NCBI RefSeq assembly: GCF_040362765.1
Contig: NZ_BAABWK010000001.1
Coordinates: forward strand, 372,001-436,000
DNA: 64,000 bases
Direction: 5' to 3'
Origin: Pyruvatibacter sp. HU-CL02332
GTDB lineage: Bacteria > Pseudomonadota > Alphaproteobacteria > CGMCC-115125
Positions 59,185 to 64,000 of the stretch are shown here, piece by piece (positions within the stretch are counted from its first letter, which is position 1; each line of letters begins with the position of its first letter). The notes under the pieces were generated by a model, which was given only the letters and a program-made list of their open reading frames with translations, had not been told where the DNA came from and did no database searches. A program made the position numbers and the translations under genes.

Positions 59185-59853
59185 GCCCAAAAGCGCTGGC
59201 ACCTCGGCCATGTCACCAACAACCACCGCGCCAGCATCTGCAAGCGCGTTTCCATCCGTGTTCGGATCACCGGCATAGCCAATGACACGCATGCCGGCGG
59301 CCATGCCGGCCTGAACACCCGGCACGGTGTCCTCAATCACCACCGCTCTGTGTGGCACATGGCCCATCTGAGACGCTGCAAACAAAAACAGGTCCGGCGC
59401 CGGTTTGCCCTTGGCCACCATCGTTGCGCTGAAGACGGCCTCCCCAAAGTGATGATCAAGCCCGGCACGCCCCAGCACATGCGCCAGATAGTCCGGCTGG
59501 CTGGAGGAGCCGACGCATCGCGGAATGTTCTCGGCTTCGACCCGCGCAACCACATCGGCGACACCGGGAATGGCGGTCACGGTCTCGTAAATGGAAGTGT
59601 GCATTCTTTCGCGGGACCGCTGCACCCACTCTTCAGGAACAGATTTCCCGATTTCATCTTCAATAATGGCGATCGTTGACGGCCACGACAGGCCCCGAAA
59701 CCGGCGATGGCTGTCAGCGGTCGTTGTCGGCCAGCCAAGCTCGCTCACCGCGACCGCGAGCACTTCATTGGCAATCGTCTCGCTGTCCACCAGAACGCCG
59801 TCACAATCAAAGATGACGAGGTCCGGTCGCGTGGATAAGGGATCATGTGTCAT
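59176..59853 (-). CDS. HAD-superfamily phosphatase, beta-phosphoglucomutase-like
   Basis: Cytosolic hydrolase of 225 residues. Motif I is FDCDGVLVDSE (nucleophile D), motif II GSSSQPDY, Lys motif in AKGKPAPDLFLFAA and motif III VIEDTVPGVQAG. The alpha-helical C1 cap between motifs I and II places it with beta-PGM-like and sugar-phosphatase enzymes (YieH/GS1-like). Substrate unknown. Located alone between the metallo-hydrolase and a divergent LysR gene. Confidence 0.88.
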   Translation of the reverse strand: MTHDPLSTRPDLVIFDCDGVLVDSETIANEVLAVAVSELGWPTTTADSHRRFRGLSWPSTIAIIEDEIGKSVPEEWVQRSRERMHTSIYETVTAIPGVADVVARVEAENIPRCVGSSSQPDYLAHVLGRAGLDHHFGEAVFSATMVAKGKPAPDLFLFAASQMGHVPHRAVVIEDTVPGVQAGMAAGMRVIGYAGDPNTDGNALADAGAVVVGDMAEVPALLGLG

Positions 59854-60066
59854 GCCAGCGATGTAGGCGGGTCGCCTCCAAAGAGCCAGTCACATCGGTT
59901 TTCCAACCATTGCAGAATGCACCGCAATCCGGCTCGCAAGTGGGATATGCAAAATGACTGTTACATTTGGCAGGCATTGCCCTTGCGCCGAATCGCTTCC
60001 CGTCGGATATAGGGCCGAACCAAAAGCGAATAACGCTGCGGCAAGCAGGCGGGAGCTAGGGGCGTC

Positions 60067-60960
60067 ATGGACTGGGACAAGCTGCGCATATTTCATGCGG
60101 CCGCAGAGGCTGGCAGCTTTACCCATGCAAGTGAGCAGCTGAACCTCAGCCAGTCCGCCGTCAGCCGCCAGATCTCCGCTCTGGAAGAATCGCTGGGTCT
60201 CACCCTGTTCCATCGCCATGCCCGCGGCCTGCTGCTGACGGAAACCGGCGAAGTGCTGTATGGCACCACCCGCGAGGTGTTTACGCGCCTGGCGGATACG
60301 GAAAGCCGCCTGCGTGAAACCAAGGGCGAGCCCTCCGGCGACCTCAAACTCACCACCACTGTGGGCTTTGGGGCGAACTGGCTGGTGCCGCGCCTCAAGG
60401 AATTCACTGACCGCTACCCCAAGATCAACCTGCATCTCATCGTGGATGACCGTGAGCTTGATCTGGCGATGCGTGAGGCGGACGTTGCCGTGCGCTTCCA
60501 CCCGCCAGTGCAGCAGGACCTGGTGCAGCGCAAGCTGTTCCGCGTCCACTATCACCTCTATGCCACCAAGGATTATCTGGCGCGCAAGGGCGGCGAGCCC
60601 AAGACGCTTGCCGACATCGATAACCACGACATCGTGGTTTATGGCGATGCAGCACCGGCAGCGCTGCAGGAAGTGAACTGGCTGCAGACAGCGGGCCTTG
60701 AAGATGGCCGGGCCCGTGAGCCGTTTTTCCGGGTGAACAACATCTACGGGGTGCTCAAGGCCGTTGAATCAGGCTTTGGCATCGGTGCCCTGCCCGACTA
60801 CATCATCCGCCACCACCCCGATGTGGTGCGGGTGCTGCCGGACGTGGAAGTCCCCCATTTCGACACGTTTTTTGTGTATCCAGCCGAGCTTCGGGACACA
60901 AAACGGATCACCGTCATGCGTGATTTCCTGCTCGAAAAAGCCCGGGAATGGACCTACTAG
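60067..60960 (+). CDS. LysR-family transcriptional regulator
   Basis: A 297-residue regulator with the N-terminal helix-turn-helix MDWDKLRIFHAAAEAGSFTHA and LNLSQSAVSRQISALEESLGLTLF. The C-terminal ligand domain shows GDLKLTTTVGFGANWLVPRLKEF and ALPDYIIRHH. The WDxLRxFxxxA start groups it with GcvA-like members. Targets are unknown; the divergent gene is the HAD phosphatase 213 nt away. No downstream partner on the same strand. Confidence 0.9.
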   Translation: MDWDKLRIFHAAAEAGSFTHASEQLNLSQSAVSRQISALEESLGLTLFHRHARGLLLTETGEVLYGTTREVFTRLADTESRLRETKGEPSGDLKLTTTVGFGANWLVPRLKEFTDRYPKINLHLIVDDRELDLAMREADVAVRFHPPVQQDLVQRKLFRVHYHLYATKDYLARKGGEPKTLADIDNHDIVVYGDAAPAALQEVNWLQTAGLEDGRAREPFFRVNNIYGVLKAVESGFGIGALPDYIIRHHPDVVRVLPDVEVPHFDTFFVYPAELRDTKRITVMRDFLLEKAREWTY

Positions 60961-61111
60961 GGTCGTTCGACATCCAGCTATCGACAATCTGTCAGTAAAA
61001 TCAGTGCCTTGCGTTTGAGCCAGGGCTGAATCCTGAGCTATGCGTTCAGTGCATGGTTGCTTTGAAGGCAGTCTGCTTGAATGCAGTGCAGCAAAAGCCT
61101 ATTTTTTCGTC
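60961..61111. other. Gap after the LysR gene
   Basis: About 150 nt without a gene. It carries the promoter of the sRNA candidate at its right end and otherwise nothing I can identify. Confidence 0.5.
61077..61105 (+). promoter_or_regulatory. Predicted promoter of the sRNA candidate
   Basis: TTGAAT (61077-61082), 17-nt spacer, TATTTT (61100-61105), predicting a start near 61112. No protein gene follows before the terminator at 61258-61300. Confidence 0.6.
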
Positions 61112-61300
61112 ATCAGCAGTTCACATAACTGCACTCCTTCGAAGCGTCCTCTCCCCAAGACGTTGCTTCGAGGCAGCATGGAAGCCACTCCTCCCCTTGA
61201 GGCTTGCATGCGCCGGTAGCCAGGCACCCCCCCATTAGCCTGCTACCCAAGGACTAGGGCCGGGCCTGCACGAGTAACGCAGGTCCGGCCTTTTTCTTTT
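61112..61300 (+). ncRNA. Candidate regulatory sRNA with C-rich anti-SD loops
   Basis: About 190 nt between a promoter and a terminator. Hairpin 1: GCAGTT/AACTGC (61116-61132). Hairpin 2: CTTCGAAGC with GCTTCGAGG plus GTC/GAC (61137-61173), loop CTCTCCCCAA. Hairpin 3: GCATG-g-AAGCC with GGCTT-g-CATGC (61176-61211), loop ACTCCTCCCCTTGA. Hairpin 4: GGTAG-c-CAGGC with GCCTGCTACC (61215-61247), loop ACCCCCCCATTA. The C-rich loops resemble those of alphaproteobacterial sRNAs (alpha-r14/15, CcsR, GsrN) that pair with ribosome-binding sites. Family membership is not established. Confidence 0.7.
61258..61300 (+). terminator. Intrinsic terminator of the sRNA candidate
   Basis: GGCCGGGCCTGC (61258-61269), 9-nt loop, GCAGGTCCGGCC (61279-61290), then TTTTTCTTTT. 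Twelve pairs including one G-U, with a strong U-tract. The nearest protein gene upstream ends 300 nt before it. Confidence 0.93.
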
Positions 61301-61385
61301 CCGCTGGTTCCTTTCTTGATGCCTCCACATTTTGTTGCCGCATTTCGCCGTGCTGATGCGCCCTGCAACGTGTTTGGAGGCCCCC

Positions 61386-61811
61386 ATGCCCACAGCTGAG
61401 TTCAATGTCCCCTTTGAAGGCGGATGCACCTGCGGCGCCGTGCGCTATATCTGCACGGCGGCGCCGGTGTGGAGTTCGAACTGCCATTGCCATGCCTGCC
61501 AGGCGGGCAGTGGTGCCCCCTATGTGTCGGCCATCTCTGTTCCCGCAAACGCCATCACGATCACCGGTGAGCGGGTGGAGTTCCAACGTATGTCAGAGAG
61601 TGGTCACGGCGTCACAACCGCCCTGTGTGCTCGCTGCGGCACGCGTATCCACGCCCAGTCCCAGGGCAATAAGGTACTGTTGAACCTCTTTGCCTCGACG
61701 CTGGATGAACCGGAGGCCTTCACGCCGATTTCAAATGTCTATGTGAGTGAAAAAGCCCATTGGGTGACCCTGGACCCGGATATCCCGGCCTTTGAAAAAA
61801 TGCCGGGCTAA
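61386..61811 (+). CDS. GFA-family glutathione-dependent formaldehyde-activating-like protein
   Basis: A 141-residue zinc protein from ATG 61386 with a GGAGG site. The zinc ligands are in GGCTCGAVRY, NCHCHACQ and CARCGTRIHAQ, the standard CxCG, CxxC and CxxC pattern of the Mss4-like GFA fold. Family members are mostly uncharacterised; formaldehyde activation is not established for most. It starts 86 nt after the sRNA terminator and is convergent with the MFS gene. Confidence 0.9.
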   Translation: MPTAEFNVPFEGGCTCGAVRYICTAAPVWSSNCHCHACQAGSGAPYVSAISVPANAITITGERVEFQRMSESGHGVTTALCARCGTRIHAQSQGNKVLLNLFASTLDEPEAFTPISNVYVSEKAHWVTLDPDIPAFEKMPG

Positions 61812-61816
61812 AGGGT

Positions 61817-63100
61817 TCAGTCCGCGTCCTGCGGTGCGACCGGCGGCATCGCCAGATCATCGTCCGCCCCAAAGAGGCTGCCGCCCTCTGCCATGGCAAC
61901 GCACGCAATGGCCCCAAGGGCGAGCATCAAATAGCCCGCAAACAAAGGAACCGCCGTGCCGTCATACATGTAGCCGATGGTGGCCCCCAGCACGCCGCCC
62001 ACAAATGTTTGCAGGAACCCAAGCACAGACGATGCGGTGCCAGCCACATGGCCCAGCGGGTCCATGGCCAGCGCGTTGAAATTGGTGCCGATAAAACCAA
62101 AGCACGCAAAGATCGACGCGATCATCAAGCTGAACAGCCAGAACGGGAACGCATCTCCCAAGCCAAGTGCCAGAGCAAGCGCCAGCAGAATAAGACCGGC
62201 AAAGCACATGAGGGCTGTATGCGACAGCCGCCGCATCCCCATGCGCTCCACGAGCCGTGAATTCATGAAACTGGCCGCTGCCATGAACACAACCGTGCCG
62301 CTGAAGGCGAGCGTGAATAAGTCCCCAAGACCAAATGTCTGGGTAAACAGCTGCTCTGCCTGACTGATGAAGGCAAAGAGCACGGCAAAGGTAAGCGCGG
62401 TGGCGAGCGCATAGCCAAATGACGCCCGCGTTGTGACAACCACCTTGAAGGCTGACGACACACGCGTGAATGTCAGCGGCATGCGGTACTCAGGATGCAG
62501 TGTCTCCGGCAGGCGGATGTAGCTCCACACTGCCATGACGGCACCAAGAATGCCGGTGACCCAGAAGACCGACTGCCAGTCGCCGAACAGGATGATGAGC
62601 TGACCGATATTGGGTGCGATCAGCGGCACCGCCATGAACACCATCATCACCAGCGACATAACTGAGGCCATGCGCGCGCCCCCAAACGTATCCCGCACAA
62701 TCGACACCGCAATGACCCGCGTTGCCGCCGTGCCAATGCCCTGTATGAAACGGATCGCCAGCAGGGATTCAAAATTGGGAACGTAGGACGCAAGCGCCGA
62801 CGCGCCCACATAGACCGCCAGCCCGAACATCAGGACCGGGCGCCGGCCAAACCTGTCCGAGATGGTGCCGTAAAAAAGCTGCGCGATGCCAAAGCCCATG
62901 ATGTAGGCGGTAATCACAAACTGACGGCGGTTCTCGTCTTCCACGCTGAGCGCTTCGCCAATGTCCTGCAGCGCCGGGATAAACACATCAATCGCCAGCG
63001 CATTGAGCGCCATAAGCGCTGCCACCATGGCCACAAGCTCCCAGCGCGGAAGCGCAAGGGCCGGGCTCGATGCCGGTTCGGGTGCTGACGGGGAAGACAT
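61817..63100 (-). CDS. Bcr/CflA-family MFS exporter
   Basis: Inner-membrane drug/proton antiporter-like protein of 427 residues from ATG 63100, with twelve predicted helices. ALNALAIDVFIPALQDI in TM1, the motif-A loop GTISDRFGRRPVLMFG between TM2 and TM3 and RFIQGIGTAATRVIAVSIVRD in TM4 are characteristic of Bcr/CflA exporters. Substrate unknown. The frame extends 15 codons upstream but without a better start. Confidence 0.9.
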   Translation of the reverse strand: MSSPSAPEPASSPALALPRWELVAMVAALMALNALAIDVFIPALQDIGEALSVEDENRRQFVITAYIMGFGIAQLFYGTISDRFGRRPVLMFGLAVYVGASALASYVPNFESLLAIRFIQGIGTAATRVIAVSIVRDTFGGARMASVMSLVMMVFMAVPLIAPNIGQLIILFGDWQSVFWVTGILGAVMAVWSYIRLPETLHPEYRMPLTFTRVSSAFKVVVTTRASFGYALATALTFAVLFAFISQAEQLFTQTFGLGDLFTLAFSGTVVFMAAASFMNSRLVERMGMRRLSHTALMCFAGLILLALALALGLGDAFPFWLFSLMIASIFACFGFIGTNFNALAMDPLGHVAGTASSVLGFLQTFVGGVLGATIGYMYDGTAVPLFAGYLMLALGAIACVAMAEGGSLFGADDDLAMPPVAPQDAD

Positions 63101-63215
63101 GAATGGCAGCCTTGAGACGCGGCCGGAATAGGCCGGACCCCACACTTAAAGGTTCATGCCGGAGCTGCAACCCCGAGACCGCATGGCAGATGTGTAGCGG
63201 TCATCACATCCATAT

Positions 63216-63305
63216 CCGTGTCTCCGGACTTGATCCGGAGCCTACTCGCCGACAAACACATCTAAGCAAATGAGAGTGGACTCCGGATCAAGTCCGGAGA
63301 TACGG
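63216..63305. repeat. REP-like inverted pair
   Basis: CTCCGGACTTGATCCGGAG (63222-63240) and its exact reverse complement (63281-63299). With flanks the arms match over 25 nt (63216-63240 and 63281-63305) with one mismatch, 40 nt apart. Each unit is also internally palindromic (CTCCGGA-N5-TCCGGAG). This is the layout of paired REP elements in intergenic DNA. Confidence 0.75.
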
Positions 63306-63354
63306 GAGGGTGTGACTGGCCGGGATCATCCACGCAGCGTGGCAGACAAACAGG

Positions 63355-64000
63355 TCACCGATACAGGTTCTGTCCCTCAAGGCCCTTGTAGAGGCCTGCC
63401 ACCTGTTCTTCATAGCCATTGAACATCAAGGTCGGCACGCGGCGGCCTGTGCCCAGCACTTCTTCCGTGGCCTGGCTCCAGCGCGGGTGTGGCACGTCGG
63501 GATTCACATTTGCCCAGAAGCCATATTCCTTGGGCGCAATCTCTTCCCAGAAGCTGGTGGGCTTCTTGCCAGTGAACTCGAATTTCACAATCGACTTGAT
63601 GGACTTGAAGCCATATTTCCACGGCACAGCGAGACGAATGGGCGCGCCGAACTGCTCACCCAGAGGTTTGCCGTAAATGCCGGTCGCCATGAAGGCCAGA
63701 TCATTGCGCGCCTCAGCCATGGTGAGGCCTTCAGTATAGGGCCACGGATACCAGGATTGCTTCTGGCCGCTGGCAACGCTGGGCTGCATGAAGGTCTGCA
63801 TCTTCAAATAGCGCGCTGACGATTTGGGTTTGGCAAAGTCAACAAGAGCTGCCAGCGGGAAGCCTGACCACGGCACGGTCATGGACCATGCTTCCACACA
63901 CCGGTGGCGGTAGATGCGTTCTTCAAGGGGCATCTGCGCAATCAGTTGATCCACATCCAGCGTTATGGGGGTGTCGACTTCGCCTGTGATTTCAATTTTC
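63355..64000 (-). CDS. msrP: Protein-methionine-sulfoxide reductase catalytic subunit MsrP (N-terminal part beyond window)
   Basis: Periplasmic molybdoenzyme that repairs oxidised methionines, fed by the haem protein MsrQ. The visible 214 codons are the C-terminal part and stay open to the window edge ([20 protein letters not shown] at the edge). The molybdenum-ligand cysteine is in [58 protein letters not shown] and [24 protein letters not shown] are typical. msrQ would be expected downstream but is not visible between this gene and the MFS gene. Confidence 0.94.
   Translation of the reverse strand, partial: KIEITGEVDTPITLDVDQLIAQMPLEERIYRHRCVEAWSMTVPWSGFPLAALVDFAKPKSSARYLKMQTFMQPSVASGQKQSWYPWPYTEGLTMAEARNDLAFMATGIYGKPLGEQFGAPIRLAVPWKYGFKSIKSIVKFEFTGKKPTSFWEEIAPKEYGFWANVNPDVPHPRWSQATEEVLGTGRRVPTLMFNGYEEQVAGLYKGLEGQNLYR

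Noticed and set aside
61259-61386. Terminator at 61258-61300 as the end of the LysR gene
   Set aside because: It lies 300 nt past the LysR stop, and a separate promoter plus four hairpins intervene, so a distinct transcript explains it better.

Overview
The window is a GC-rich chromosomal segment of an alphaproteobacterium. The signs are a conserved dcw (division and cell wall) cluster, a bacterial RNase P RNA, alphaproteobacterial-style promoters (TTGACG -35 boxes), a dense cluster of GANTC (CcrM-type) sites, an Irr/ICE-like box, a GTTC-N7-GTTC LexA-like box and a DnaG primase whose zinc ligands are mostly replaced. The lineage cannot be fixed further from sequence alone. I see no phage, no insertion sequence and no CRISPR array.

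Layout. 1-14.2 kb (minus strand): tightly coupled dcw operon, transcribed mraZ-rsmH-ftsL-ftsI-murE-murF-mraY-murD-ftsW-murG-murC-murB-ddl, with ddl cut by the window edge. Its promoter overlaps four TGGG repeats phased at exactly 10 nt (MraZ operator). 14.6-15.0 kb: rnpB. 15-24.7 kb: quinone oxidoreductase, AmpD-like amidase, two EamA permeases, a TerB-DnaJ protein, a fused HyuA-HyuB oxoprolinase with an SDR, and an EF-hand lipoprotein. 24.7-29 kb: ArsR-methyltransferase fusion coupled to metF, then mlaA and mlaC. 29-38.3 kb: ettA, hydrolase, TTC38-like protein, and a Pseudomonas-type (class II) phaC-phaZ pair followed by a DUF389 membrane protein. 38.3-43.3 kb: a CGNR regulator with twin 29-bp operators, tRNA-Ile2(CAU), SIMPL protein, histidine phosphatase with no canonical start codon, HxlR/AhpD-like divergent pair, panD, DM13 protein. 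43.4-48.1 kb: rpoD, dnaG, yqeY-like gene (minus). 48.4-54.6 kb: carA, a small antisense DUF559-like gene, carB, greA, Lrp-family regulator. 54.7-64 kb: ELM1-like protein, a non-coding region with DnaA boxes and GANTC sites, peroxiredoxin, trxB, metallo-hydrolase, HAD phosphatase, LysR regulator, a strong small-RNA candidate, GFA-family protein, MFS exporter, a REP-like pair and the start-truncated msrP.

Most interesting non-coding signals: (1) an unannotated ~190-nt sRNA candidate at 61112-61300 with its own promoter, four hairpins (three with C-rich anti-Shine-Dalgarno loops) and a terminator; (2) two perfect DnaA boxes plus eight GANTC sites in about 270 nt (55777-56049), an origin-like or DnaA/CcrM-controlled element; (3) the twin operators of the CGNR gene; (4) the four-repeat MraZ operator; (5) a 20-bp inverted repeat between the peroxiredoxin gene and trxB.
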